The notes under the pieces were generated by a model that ran no database searches, had not been told where the DNA came from, and was given only the letters and a program-made list of their open reading frames with translations. A program made the translations under genes and the position numbers. Shown here piece by piece: positions 1 through 8,184 of a DNA stretch of 64,000 nucleotides. Location: assembly GCA_905221615.1 (NCBI GenBank), contig CAJNDT010005913.1:2790001-2854000 (forward strand), in the 5' to 3' direction. The stretch's first letter is position 1. Each line of letters begins with the position of its first letter. Source of the DNA: Symbiodinium sp. CCMP2592 (Eukaryota > Sar > Dinophyceae > Suessiales > Symbiodiniaceae).

Positions 1-2
1 AG

Positions 3-788
3 ATCAATGAGCTCGCGTACGCGTATCCGATCCGAACCAAGTCCAAAGACCCACAAAGTGGCAAGATCGAACGCGGAGAGCAGGTCCTGCACGACATCTC
101 GCTCTCGATTGCGCCAGGCGAAACGATCGCGCTCGTCGGGGCTTCAGGAGCCGGAAAGACCACCTTCTGCAACCTGATCGCACGCTTCGATGACCCAACT
201 GTTGGTAGGATCTCGATCGACGGCATCGATCTGCGAGACATCCCGATCGAGCAGTACCGATCATTGCTCGGTATCGTCGAGCAGGATGTGTTCTTGTTCG
301 ATGGATCGGTGGGAGAGAACATCGGATACGCACGCCGACGAGCTTCGCAAGAAGACATCATCGCCGCTGCAGAAGCCGCCAATGCGCACACATTCATCTC
401 GGAGCTGGAGCACGGCTACGACACGATCATCGGAGAGCGAGGGATCCGACTCTCCGGAGGTCAGAAGCAGCGCATCGCGATCGCTCGCGCCATCCTCGCA
501 GATCCAAAGATCCTGATCCTCGACGAAGCGACGAGCTCGCTCGATACCGAATCTGAGCGATTGATCCAACAGGCGCTGGGAACGCTGATGCAGTCGCGGA
601 CGAGCTTCGTGATCGCGCACCGATTGAGCACGATCCGTCACGCGAGTCGAATCGTGGTGCTCGAAGACGGCACCATCCAAGAAGTCGGCACGCACGAGCA
701 ACTTCTCGAAGCGGACGGGCGATACGCACAGCTCCTGAAGATGCAGCTCACGGATGATTCGGACGAACTGGCACAACGCCACTTGTGA
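3..788 (+). CDS. ABC exporter, C-terminal ATPase domain (5' partial)
   Basis: The reading frame is open from the window edge, so only the last 261 residues are visible and the transmembrane half lies outside. The nucleotide-binding domain is complete: an A-loop Tyr in the first residues, Walker A GASGAGKT at about nt 138-161, a Q-loop in the segment IVEQDVFLFDGS, the signature LSGGQKQR, Walker B ILILDEATSSLD and an H-loop in FVIAHRLST. This order, and the spacing between Q-loop and signature, are typical of the MsbA/LmrA-like exporters that fuse a membrane domain to the ATPase, used for lipids, drugs or peptides. Substrate cannot be told from this half. The gene ends 38 nt before a tRNA gene on the other strand. 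Confidence 0.93.
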   Translation: MNELAYAYPIRTKSKDPQSGKIERGEQVLHDISLSIAPGETIALVGASGAGKTTFCNLIARFDDPTVGRISIDGIDLRDIPIEQYRSLLGIVEQDVFLFDGSVGENIGYARRRASQEDIIAAAEAANAHTFISELEHGYDTIIGERGIRLSGGQKQRIAIARAILADPKILILDEATSSLDTESERLIQQALGTLMQSRTSFVIAHRLSTIRHASRIVVLEDGTIQEVGTHEQLLEADGRYAQLLKMQLTDDSDELAQRHL

Positions 789-826
789 AGAAGCGATTCT
801 TGATCGATTGAGTAATGGATGGGAAA

Positions 827-897
827 TAGGGGATCAGAGATTCGAACTCTGACTAAAGGTATCAGAAACCTTCGTGCTACCGTTACACCAATCCCCT
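827..897 (-). tRNA. tRNA-Gln (anticodon CUG)
   Basis: Read on the minus strand this folds as a complete cloverleaf: acceptor arm AGGGGAT paired with ATCCCCT, D-loop with AACGGTAGC, anticodon stem AAGGT/ACCTT around loop TTCTGAT (anticodon CTG, Gln), and T-arm AGAG-TTCGAATC-CTCT. Length is 71 nt including an A discriminator. CCA is not encoded. Confidence 0.95.
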
Positions 898-992
898 GAA
901 TGCCGTCCGTTCTGGACACAGTATCCTAGACCCACGATCTGTCGGGGCAACTCTAATCAGTGGTCAGGTCTCGCAATCGCCTATGCTCAGTC

Positions 993-2846
993 ATGCCCAG
1001 AACGCTCCAGATTATCGTTGCTTTCACGATCCTGATGTTCCCGATGTCGCTCTTCGCACAGCCTCAGCTCCCGGCTTGTCCAGAGGATCGGGATCAGGGG
1101 TTGTGGTCATTTATGGATCGCTATTTGCTCGCGCTTTATGACAGCGATCCGAGCAGCTATTACTTCATCTTGGAAGATGAGTCGCGTCTGGATGAGCTCG
1201 CCGATGTTTCCGCCGCGGCTCAGCAGGTCTGGATCGATACAGAACGAGAGCTCCTCAACGAGCTCCGCTCGCTCGACCAATCCGGATTCAACGAAGCGGA
1301 TCGGACGGACTTCGATCTACTCCAATACGAACTGAGCGTGAATCAGCAGCGAGCGAAGTACAAGAGCTTTCAGACCCCGATCACCTCGATCGGAGGTCCT
1401 CAGATCTGGCTCCCACAAATGGGATCACGACTCCCGATGAGCACGCAGGCGCACAAGGAGATGTACCTCACGCGGCTCAAGCGCGTCGATATCCAGATCG
1501 GGGATCACATCGACAACATGCGTGCAGGGATTCAATCAGGACGCGTCCCGCCGAGAGTGGTGGTTGAGCCAGCCGTGCAACAAGCACTTGCACAATGCAG
1601 CGCCGAGATCCGCAACAATCCAGCACAGTCGCCGTTCTATGGACCCTTCGCGAGTATCGAACAAGAAAGTGAACTCGCGATCGAAGCACGAGCGGTCATC
1701 ACGGATCGCATCGTGCCGGTCTTCATGGAACTTGCGTTGTTTCTTCAGAACGAATACATCCCGGCATGCCGAGAGTCCTTCGGTGCCAGTGATGGGATCG
1801 ACGGCATCGAGGGGTACAACTCCGCGCTCGCGATGCACACGACCATCCCGACGATCACCGCAGAGTCGATCCATAACATCGGTTTAGGTGAGGTCGAACG
1901 GATCAAACGCGAGATGATGCAAGTCATCAGCCAGACCGATTGGATCGCCGATCCAAACCACGGCGGTTTCCTCGATACCACTCCGGAGCATCTCTTCTCA
2001 GTGTTTACCAACTACCTCCGGACAGATCCACGCTTCTATCACACCGATCCGGATGAACTGCTTGAGGAGTATCAAGCGATTGCCAAACGCGTGGATCCCG
2101 GAATGTCCGAGTTGTTCTATCGACTCCCGCGTTTGTCCTATGGCGTCAAACGACTCCCTGAGTACCAAGAGGCAAACGCGCCCACGGCGTATTACTACCC
2201 CGGGAATCTCCAATCGGGAGTTCCAGGTTACTTCATGGCCAACTGCTCGAAGCTTGACCAGCGGCCTCGCTATGAGATGATCGCGCTGACAATGCATGAA
2301 GCGGTGCCGGGACACCATCATCAGTATGCACTTGTCGATGAGATCGAGAACCAGCACCCGATTCGGCAGACGATGGGATTCACGGCGTTCGGAGAGGGAT
2401 GGGCACTATATGCCGAAGCACTTGGGCTCGAGATGGGTGACAAGTCCACCAATGGACTCTACAGCGATCCATACGACAACTTCGGTCGGCTCAACATGGA
2501 GATGTGGAGAGCGTTGCGATTGGTTGTGGACACCGGACTGCACGCGAAGGGATGGACTCGTCAGCAAGCGATCGACTACATGATCGAGAACAGCGCCTTG
2601 GCGCCCCACAACATCGAATCGGAGGTTGATCGATACATCGGTTGGCCAGGACAAGCGACGGGTTACATGATCGGACTACTGACGATCAAGGGACTGCGCC
2701 AATACGCGGAGCGTGAACTCGGGGATGCATTTGATCTGCGTGCATTCCATGATGAGATTCTCAAAGACGGCTCGATCCCATTGCCATTGCTCGAAAAACA
2801 AATCACCCGCTGGGTAATGTCCCAGCGGGCTGATGTGATGCCTTGA
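993..2846 (+). CDS. DUF885 family protein, probable secreted metallopeptidase-like
   Basis: A 617-residue protein with a hydrophobic N-terminal segment ending FPMSLFAQ, which reads as a signal peptide, so it should act outside the cytoplasm. Around residue 435 it carries HEAVPGHHHQ, the HEXXPGHH motif typical of DUF885 proteins; this resembles a zinc peptidase site, but the family's activity is poorly defined. A second conserved block, FGEGWALYAEALG, provides the downstream Glu expected of such a site. The frame also opens at a GTG at 960, but the ATG at 993 puts the signal peptide at the very N-terminus and has a TATGCT hexamer 5 nt upstream with no Shine-Dalgarno, which suggests a leaderless start. 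The family call is firm; the substrate is unknown. Confidence 0.85.
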   Translation: MPRTLQIIVAFTILMFPMSLFAQPQLPACPEDRDQGLWSFMDRYLLALYDSDPSSYYFILEDESRLDELADVSAAAQQVWIDTERELLNELRSLDQSGFNEADRTDFDLLQYELSVNQQRAKYKSFQTPITSIGGPQIWLPQMGSRLPMSTQAHKEMYLTRLKRVDIQIGDHIDNMRAGIQSGRVPPRVVVEPAVQQALAQCSAEIRNNPAQSPFYGPFASIEQESELAIEARAVITDRIVPVFMELALFLQNEYIPACRESFGASDGIDGIEGYNSALAMHTTIPTITAESIHNIGLGEVERIKREMMQVISQTDWIADPNHGGFLDTTPEHLFSVFTNYLRTDPRFYHTDPDELLEEYQAIAKRVDPGMSELFYRLPRLSYGVKRLPEYQEANAPTAYYYPGNLQSGVPGYFMANCSKLDQRPRYEMIALTMHEAVPGHHHQYALVDEIENQHPIRQTMGFTAFGEGWALYAEALGLEMGDKSTNGLYSDPYDNFGRLNMEMWRALRLVVDTGLHAKGWTRQQAIDYMIENSALAPHNIESEVDRYIGWPGQATGYMIGLLTIKGLRQYAERELGDAFDLRAFHDEILKDGSIPLPLLEKQITRWVMSQRADVMP

Positions 2847-2872
2847 GTGTGCGAAGTGGTGTGAGCGACCAA

Positions 2873-3169
2873 TCAGCCGATCGTGCCGTCGGTTCCCGTT
2901 GCTTTCCACTGATTGTCGTTGCGACTCAGTGGCTTGGCGCGACCGAATGATGCACGCTTGCGTTGGAGTTCAGTCATCGGAAGTGTCGGAGTGGAGCCGC
3001 CGACCTCTTGATCGAGATCTACAGTGCCTTTGGTTTCCGGCTTGTTCTTTGATTGGTCCGACGAACCAACCGGTGGTCCGAGTCTCTTGCTGCGAGCGTC
3101 GTCGATGGATCGGTCCATCTTGTTGAGCAGTGCTCGGACTTCGTTGAATGCTTTTCCATTGCTTTCCAT
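2873..3169 (-). CDS. Small hypothetical protein (98 aa)
   Basis: The product is a hydrophilic, charged protein with no signal peptide or membrane segment. I do not recognise a family. It begins with a short predicted helix (NEVRALLNKMDRSIDDAR) followed by a disordered, Lys/Pro/Ser-rich stretch and a basic tail. The start at 3169 is chosen because a GGAGG Shine-Dalgarno sequence lies 9 nt upstream on the minus strand. That site is the main reason to accept this as a real gene; the open frame continues a further 13 codons upstream without better support. It lies convergent to the DUF885 gene, with 26 nt between the stops. Confidence 0.6.
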   Translation of the reverse strand: MESNGKAFNEVRALLNKMDRSIDDARSKRLGPPVGSSDQSKNKPETKGTVDLDQEVGGSTPTLPMTELQRKRASFGRAKPLSRNDNQWKATGTDGTIG

Positions 3170-3388
3170 AAGAACAAACCTCCGTTGCTCCATGCATCGG
3201 CGGCACAATCGACGGACTTGGCCCGGGAATCCGCGTCGAACGATTTCGAGCGGATGCTGTGCCGATTATGACGGTGGGGTGGTGGGATATCGAAAGCAGA
3301 CCTTCCATTGGGGCCTGATTCCACTCCGCTGAGCTGGATTTGGGGTGATTTCTGATTCCTCCTGAAGCGCTGTATAAAGTTTCGGACT

Positions 3389-4033
3389 ATGGATCAACCA
3401 ACCAATCCCGCATCTCAAGCCGCTCATCCTGCTCATCATCCAGCGTACGGATGGACGCACCCCTCAGATTCTGCGATGTCGATGATCCCTCAGTCGATGC
3501 GTGTCCAAGCTCGCAGGGACTTATTCTGGTCCAATGTCGTTCGGGATTCCCTCATGGCGATGTCCAGCGCCGCGGCAAGCTCCAGCGCTCGCTTGAGTCC
3601 AACCCCCTCAGCCGCTCAGCACTCGACTTCCCCAGTCGATGACCTCTTTGATGGACGCATGGGCATCATCACCTCACTCGGACAACGGATCCCGATCGCG
3701 GACATCTTCCCTCTGTTCGCGTGCTCATCGACAGGGTCCCAAGCGGATCGAGAGCGCTCCGCGGATGTCCAGTGCACGATCTTCCGTGTAACGACGCCGA
3801 CCGGAGAGTCGTATACGCTCCCGATCTCGCAGATCATCGGGATCCATTCGATTACCGAAGAACTGATGCAGCAGCTCGAATCTGCATCCGAGGACCTCCA
3901 AGAGCACGAATCCGATTCCGGAGAACGGCTTCCCTTCGGATTTGCGGCATACACCTCGCTGGCACGCTCCGAAGCGGAACGAAACGCCGCACAGAGTCCA
4001 GAAACGCAAGATTCAAGCGGATCTGATCTCTGA
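3389..4033 (+). CDS. Hypothetical protein (214 aa)
   Basis: I do not recognise a family. The N-terminal third is low complexity, rich in His, Ala, Pro and Ser, and is probably disordered. A compact central region (about residues 88-155) containing GRMGIITSLGQRIPIADIFPLF and a second stretch ending LPISQIIGIHSI looks like a small beta-rich domain. The C-terminal 50 residues are acidic and Ser-rich. There is no signal peptide or transmembrane segment, so it is probably cytoplasmic. A TATAAA hexamer at 3373-3378 ends 10 nt before the ATG, so any leader is very short. The gene stands alone, upstream of the glycosyltransferase gene on the same strand. Confidence 0.7.
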   Translation: MDQPTNPASQAAHPAHHPAYGWTHPSDSAMSMIPQSMRVQARRDLFWSNVVRDSLMAMSSAAASSSARLSPTPSAAQHSTSPVDDLFDGRMGIITSLGQRIPIADIFPLFACSSTGSQADRERSADVQCTIFRVTTPTGESYTLPISQIIGIHSITEELMQQLESASEDLQEHESDSGERLPFGFAAYTSLARSEAERNAAQSPETQDSSGSDL

Positions 4034-4123
4034 TTTCTTGTGGTTGATTGGGAATAAGGGTATCCGAACGAGCGTTCTGATTTGAACCCGATCTCTCCCT
4101 ATACTCACCTCTGGAGTTTATGT

Positions 4124-4891
4124 ATGTCCGTATTGATCGCGATCCCTGTTTACAACGAAGCCGGTTATGTGCGAGGCGTCCTCGATCGCGTTCAAGAGTA
4201 CGCCGACAACATCTTGCTTATTGATGATGGATCCACAGACGGCACTCCAGAGATCCTTGAAGAACTCCGCGAGCCGATGGGACTCGACATCATCCGACAC
4301 CCAACCAACTACGGCTACGGCAGAGCGCTCCGAGAGAGCTTCGAGTTCGCTTCTCGTGAAGGGTACGACTGGGTCATCACGATGGACTGCGACGAGCAGC
4401 ACGAGCCGGCGCATATCCCAGATTTCATGGCCGCGATCGAGCGGGATGATCTGGACATCATCTCGGGATCTCGCTATCTGAATCTTGATGCCCAGAGCGA
4501 CATCGCTCCAGCGGATCGTCGAGCGATCAACATGACGCTCTCCAATGAGATCAACGATCGCTTGGGATTCACGCTCACCGATTCGTTCTGCGGATTCAAA
4601 GCGCATCGTGTCTCCGCGATGGACAGGATCACGCTGACAGAAGATGGATACGCATTCCCGATGCAGCTCTGGGCGCAAGCCGCAGCTCACAACCTCCGCG
4701 TTGGCGAAGTTGAAGTTGACCTCATCTACAACGACCCCAACCGAACCTTTGGGGGTGGACTGGATGATTCGGAGCATCGACTCGCGCATTACCGCGAGGT
4801 GCTCGACGAAGAGATCACCGCCGCGTTCGCGCAGGTACAAGCAGTTGCTGCCGCGTCGAGTGATTCGGAGTCTGGTTGTCGCTGTTGTTGA
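4124..4891 (+). CDS. Family 2 glycosyltransferase
   Basis: A GT-A fold glycosyltransferase of 255 residues. The N-terminus shows the family 2 nucleotide-binding pattern VLIAIPVYNEAGYV, followed by LLIDDGSTDGT and an acidic metal-binding motif in TMDCDEQHEP. The sequence resembles dolichol/undecaprenol-phosphate mannosyl- or glucosyltransferases that transfer from a nucleotide sugar, but the C-terminal membrane anchor of many such enzymes is absent, so it is probably soluble or peripheral. The ATG at 4124 is chosen over an earlier TTG (4082) because GGAG lies 8 nt upstream and the conserved N-terminal strand begins at once. A TATACT hexamer at 4100-4105 is a plausible -10. Sugar and acceptor cannot be deduced. 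Confidence 0.88.
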   Translation: MSVLIAIPVYNEAGYVRGVLDRVQEYADNILLIDDGSTDGTPEILEELREPMGLDIIRHPTNYGYGRALRESFEFASREGYDWVITMDCDEQHEPAHIPDFMAAIERDDLDIISGSRYLNLDAQSDIAPADRRAINMTLSNEINDRLGFTLTDSFCGFKAHRVSAMDRITLTEDGYAFPMQLWAQAAAHNLRVGEVEVDLIYNDPNRTFGGGLDDSEHRLAHYREVLDEEITAAFAQVQAVAAASSDSESGCRCC

Positions 4892-4905
4892 TCGGATGAG
4901 AGCGC

Positions 4906-6261
4906 ATGTCTACGGCACAGGAAATCGAGCGCATGTCCGCATCACACCAAGACTCGCTCAAACCAACAGTCCAGTTGCTTCCAGAGGTCAATCGTTGGCC
5001 CAGTAGTTTCCAAACACCAACAAACAATGCTTTGCTTTCGCTGCGGGCAAAGCTCGATCTTCCAACCGATCGTCCCATCGTCGCGTCTGGACATCAGTCC
5101 ATCGTGTTCCATCCTGGGATCGTCGCGAAACTCATCGCGCTCGATCATGTCGCGAAGCACTCAGGCAGCGCCAGCGTCTGGATCGTTCCTGATCAGGATG
5201 TTGTTGATCCCGCTCTGGTGCGCACACCGACTCTTGAAAACGGCTTTCTTACTGAACGCATGATCCGTTTGGGTGGTGAATCGAACCTGAACGCACCGTC
5301 TGCTGTCTTGCCCGCGATCGAGATCGATCAAGACTTGCCTGAGTCACTCTCAGAGATCGCTTCTTGGTTGATGGGGTACGAGTATGAAGGATCCATCGCA
5401 AAGCAGTTCGCGATCGCGACGATTGGATACCTGTGCGAGCTGCTTGATTTGGAGCAGCCGATTCTGATTTACGCTTCGGAGTTGATCGCGAGCGGAGCAG
5501 GGGCTGAACTGATTGATGCGATGTTCGAAGATCCAAGAACCGCCGCAATGATGTACAACCAGAGTGCTGAGCAACATCCCGATGCGGGTGTTCGTCCATT
5601 GATGATGACTGAAGATTCAGTCGAGCTTCCGCTTTGGCGCGTCGAAGGACATGCACGCACTCAAGTCATCGTCAGAGACGGCGATTCCATCGATCGATCG
5701 AATCTCATGCCGACGGGATTGCTCATGACCGCGATCATGCGATCAAAGCTCTGCGAGCTCTTCATCCACGGCTTGGGCGGATACGAATACGATCAGATCA
5801 CTGAGCACTGGATCCGAAGCTGGAGGGGCGAAGAACTCGCTCCAGCCGTGGGCGCCAGCGCGACGATGACGATCGAGCATACATCGGATCACGGCATCCC
5901 CGAACCCGCTCAAGCGGCATGGATCGCGCATCATGCGAAGCATGATCCTGCGATGCTCGGAGACCAGCAAGCCGCGGCTCAGAAAGAAGAGCTTGTACAG
6001 TCGATCAAGACCGCCAAAGCGGATGGGAATCGAATCAAAGCCGCGGAGTTGTTTGCGCAGATGCAATCGCTGCTTCATGACACGCGATCTTCCAACGCGC
6101 CGACTCTGGAGCAGTTCAGGTCAGATGCTCAGAACGCTCGAAAAGCGTCGAGGTCCAAGGAACTCGCTGAGGATCGAACATGGGGATTCCCGTTCTACTC
6201 AGCACAGCAGCTCAAGTCGCTCAAAGAGCAGGTAGTCCAGGCATTGGTTGAATCGGACTGA
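4906..6261 (+). CDS. Hypothetical protein, distantly BshC-like
   Basis: A 451-residue cytoplasmic protein beginning 14 nt after the glycosyltransferase stop, so probably co-transcribed with it. Residues 58-110 contain ASGHQSIVFHPGIVAKL and then a strand with WIVPDQDVVD. In layout this resembles the N-terminal Rossmann-like core of BshC, the cysteine-adding enzyme of bacillithiol synthesis, which has GHQPGLF then a WV-x-DDHD block. The match is by eye and only in this region. The C-terminal 100 residues form a charged, probably coiled-coil helical segment, as BshC also has. No bshA or bshB gene is visible here. I would label it BshC-like at most; a true role in thiol synthesis is unproven. Confidence 0.6.
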   Translation: MSTAQEIERMSASHQDSLKPTVQLLPEVNRWPSSFQTPTNNALLSLRAKLDLPTDRPIVASGHQSIVFHPGIVAKLIALDHVAKHSGSASVWIVPDQDVVDPALVRTPTLENGFLTERMIRLGGESNLNAPSAVLPAIEIDQDLPESLSEIASWLMGYEYEGSIAKQFAIATIGYLCELLDLEQPILIYASELIASGAGAELIDAMFEDPRTAAMMYNQSAEQHPDAGVRPLMMTEDSVELPLWRVEGHARTQVIVRDGDSIDRSNLMPTGLLMTAIMRSKLCELFIHGLGGYEYDQITEHWIRSWRGEELAPAVGASATMTIEHTSDHGIPEPAQAAWIAHHAKHDPAMLGDQQAAAQKEELVQSIKTAKADGNRIKAAELFAQMQSLLHDTRSSNAPTLEQFRSDAQNARKASRSKELAEDRTWGFPFYSAQQLKSLKEQVVQALVESD

Positions 6262-6272
6262 TATCCTAGTTC

Positions 6273-7220
6273 ATGATGAATGTGGTCCGAGTCTGGTTCG
6301 TTTGCGTTGTAGCGATTCTGTTCGTGTGGGGATGTGGGCAATCGAACACTCCTGAGCAAAGCGGGGAGTCTCAGTCGCTCGAAGAATGGCGTTTCGCGGT
6401 GCTCTCGCCTGGGATGGCGGTGATGATCCGCGATCTGGGGTACGAAGACCTCATCGTCGCGAAGCATGATTACGACATTGTGCTCACTGATGAGGTTCCT
6501 ACTGCAGGATCGGAGTTGGGTTTTGATCTGGAAACACTGATCCAGACGAATCCAACGCATGTGTTTTTCCAGACGACATCGACCACGCGCTCTGCAGAGT
6601 TTCTTCGAGCAGCAGAGGATTATGGGTGGATCATCTTTGAGCGTCCTCTGAACACGCTTGATCACATCGCATCGACGATGGATGATCTGCACTTCCTGCT
6701 CAACGGCGTTCCACAGAGAGAGAAGCGTCAGTACGACATGAACGAGGTGTTTGCAAGCGCACTGCCGAGCGTGGTGCTTGCCGAGTCGTGGACGGATCTG
6801 GGACCGATCGCGGACAAGGTTGGTCGTGTGCTTGTGCTCGGATCGCTCGATCCCATCGGCGCGATGGGGCCGGGATCGTACCACTACGAGTTGATCGAGC
6901 GGATCGGAGCGAATCCGGCGATCGAATCAGGTTCGATGTGGATCGAGATGGACTACGAAGATCTGATCACGCTCAATCCCGATGCGATCATCCTCATCGC
7001 ACCAAGACAACCAAGCGAAGCGGATCGCTTCGCGGCGCCGACTGAACTCACTCAAGAGCAGATCGAAGAACGATTCGGGCCTCTGATGGATCTCCCGATC
7101 TCTGCGATGCAGACTAATAAGCTCGCGATCATTGAGCATCCGCTCGGATTGCTGCCTTCAGGATCGCTCGGAGAAGTCGCGGATCAGATCCGTGAGCAGT
7201 TCAAATCTTGGAATGACTAA
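6273..7220 (+). CDS. Substrate-binding lipoprotein of a BtuF/FhuD-type ABC importer
   Basis: A 315-residue protein with a lipoprotein signal: a hydrophobic stretch followed by the lipobox VWGC, so it should be anchored in a membrane. The mature part has the class III periplasmic binding protein layout, with a first lobe containing NPTHVFFQT, a long linking helix around residues 105-160 and a second lobe with LVLGSLDPIGAMGPGSYHYELIERIGANPA and LNPDAIILIAPR. Such proteins bind B12, siderophores, heme or metal chelates. No permease or ATPase is adjacent. The convergent neighbour is a heme oxygenase, which makes an iron or heme ligand attractive but not shown. TATCCT at 6262-6267 ends 5 nt before the ATG. 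Confidence 0.82.
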   Translation: MMNVVRVWFVCVVAILFVWGCGQSNTPEQSGESQSLEEWRFAVLSPGMAVMIRDLGYEDLIVAKHDYDIVLTDEVPTAGSELGFDLETLIQTNPTHVFFQTTSTTRSAEFLRAAEDYGWIIFERPLNTLDHIASTMDDLHFLLNGVPQREKRQYDMNEVFASALPSVVLAESWTDLGPIADKVGRVLVLGSLDPIGAMGPGSYHYELIERIGANPAIESGSMWIEMDYEDLITLNPDAIILIAPRQPSEADRFAAPTELTQEQIEERFGPLMDLPISAMQTNKLAIIEHPLGLLPSGSLGEVADQIREQFKSWND

Positions 7221-7226
7221 ACGCTG

Positions 7227-7940
7227 TTAGTTCGAGGACGAGACATGGACGGAGTGTCCTTGCTCGAACGCTTCGCGATCGAGTGTCTTGCCGTGTGCAG
7301 TGAGGAGATCCTCGGCGCTTTGGTATTCATCGAGATCTAGATTAATCGTAAGCAAGTACGCGGCTCGTGTTCCGTCAAACAACACGTCCTGCTGCTCCTG
7401 ATCGAGCGGGAGTTGATCGAGCGCTTCTTTGAACGCGTTCCACATGTTGCGTTGTGACTCTCCAAACGGGTCATGGCTCATCATGCCATCACTGGGATGA
7501 TCGATCTCGAAGACCTTGCGGAGCTGACGAGCGACAAACCGATTCCCGTTGCAGGCGCCCAAACGTACATAGTGGAGTCCGAAGATATGGAGTGGCTGAT
7601 CAGCATGCGATTCGATATGCTCGATAAAGCGTGCAACTCCAGGAGTGAGCTCCGATGCTTCTTCGCTTTGGTAGTATGCAAGATCCGCAGCAAAGAACGG
7701 CTCAAACTTGTGTAGATCATCAACTATCGGTGCAAGCTCAGGCATCGCGCTGATCGCACGATCCAGAGCCGCGTCCAAAGCTCGGTGGATATGTATGGAC
7801 TGGCTCAGGTAGTCCACAAACTCTCCTCTCGAGATTGTGCCTTTGATCATCGATTCCGGCGTGCCTCCACGCTCGGCGATCTGATGCAGATCCCAGTTGT
7901 CGCTCTTGAGTCGGCTGGTGATTTCAGTGGAAACAGTCAT
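7227..7940 (-). CDS. Heme oxygenase-like protein (biliverdin-producing type)
   Basis: An all-helical 237-residue cytoplasmic protein. The N-terminal helix carries DLHQIAER with His19 in the position of the proximal heme ligand of heme oxygenases. A distal-helix segment LHYVRLGACNGNRFVARQLRKVF matches the family's LG...GG...A..L pattern, with Asn-Gly-Asn replacing the usual Gly-rich turn. Heme oxygenases open heme to biliverdin, CO and iron, giving iron acquisition or a bilin precursor. The start at 7940 is chosen because GGAG lies 8 nt upstream; the frame extends 23 codons further without support. It converges with the binding-protein gene with only 6 nt between stops. Assignment is by motif and fold pattern. 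Confidence 0.75.
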   Translation of the reverse strand: MTVSTEITSRLKSDNWDLHQIAERGGTPESMIKGTISRGEFVDYLSQSIHIHRALDAALDRAISAMPELAPIVDDLHKFEPFFAADLAYYQSEEASELTPGVARFIEHIESHADQPLHIFGLHYVRLGACNGNRFVARQLRKVFEIDHPSDGMMSHDPFGESQRNMWNAFKEALDQLPLDQEQQDVLFDGTRAAYLLTINLDLDEYQSAEDLLTAHGKTLDREAFEQGHSVHVSSSN

Positions 7941-8030
7941 GGCAAATCTCCGTAAATGAGAATGGGTCTCAATCATAGCCGTGGACTCGAACTGCAACAC
8001 CAGTTGCATCAGTTATGAATGGAATGTGTG

Positions 8031-8068
8031 CAAAAAAAGGTGCCCCCCGATCGATCCGGGGTGGGGGG
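8031..8068 (-). terminator. Possible intrinsic terminator of the M14 gene
   Basis: Read on the minus strand, a C-run (8063-8068) can pair with a G-run (8043-8048) around CCCCGGATCGATC, followed after four bases by seven T residues (8038-8032). It lies about 120 nt beyond the M14 stop. The same sequence on the plus strand contains a G-quadruplex motif, so the terminator reading is only one option. Confidence 0.4.
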
Positions 8069-8097
8069 TGGACCATATCGGGGGGACTTTGGGGGGG
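8058..8097 (+). other. G-run cluster with quadruplex-forming pattern
   Basis: Four plus-strand G-runs of 4, 6, 6 and 7 bases (8058-8061, 8063-8068, 8080-8085, 8091-8097) are separated by loops of 1, 11 and 5 bases. The pattern could fold as a G-quadruplex. It lies upstream of the heme oxygenase start and downstream of the M14 stop, both on the minus strand. Confidence 0.5.
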
Positions 8098-8184
8098 CTG
8101 GTTGTCAGGGCAGATTCTAGATGCCCGAGAAATGGGAGTCCAGATCACAGAAAGTGATCTGGTCTGGAGTATAGCAGGTTCCGC

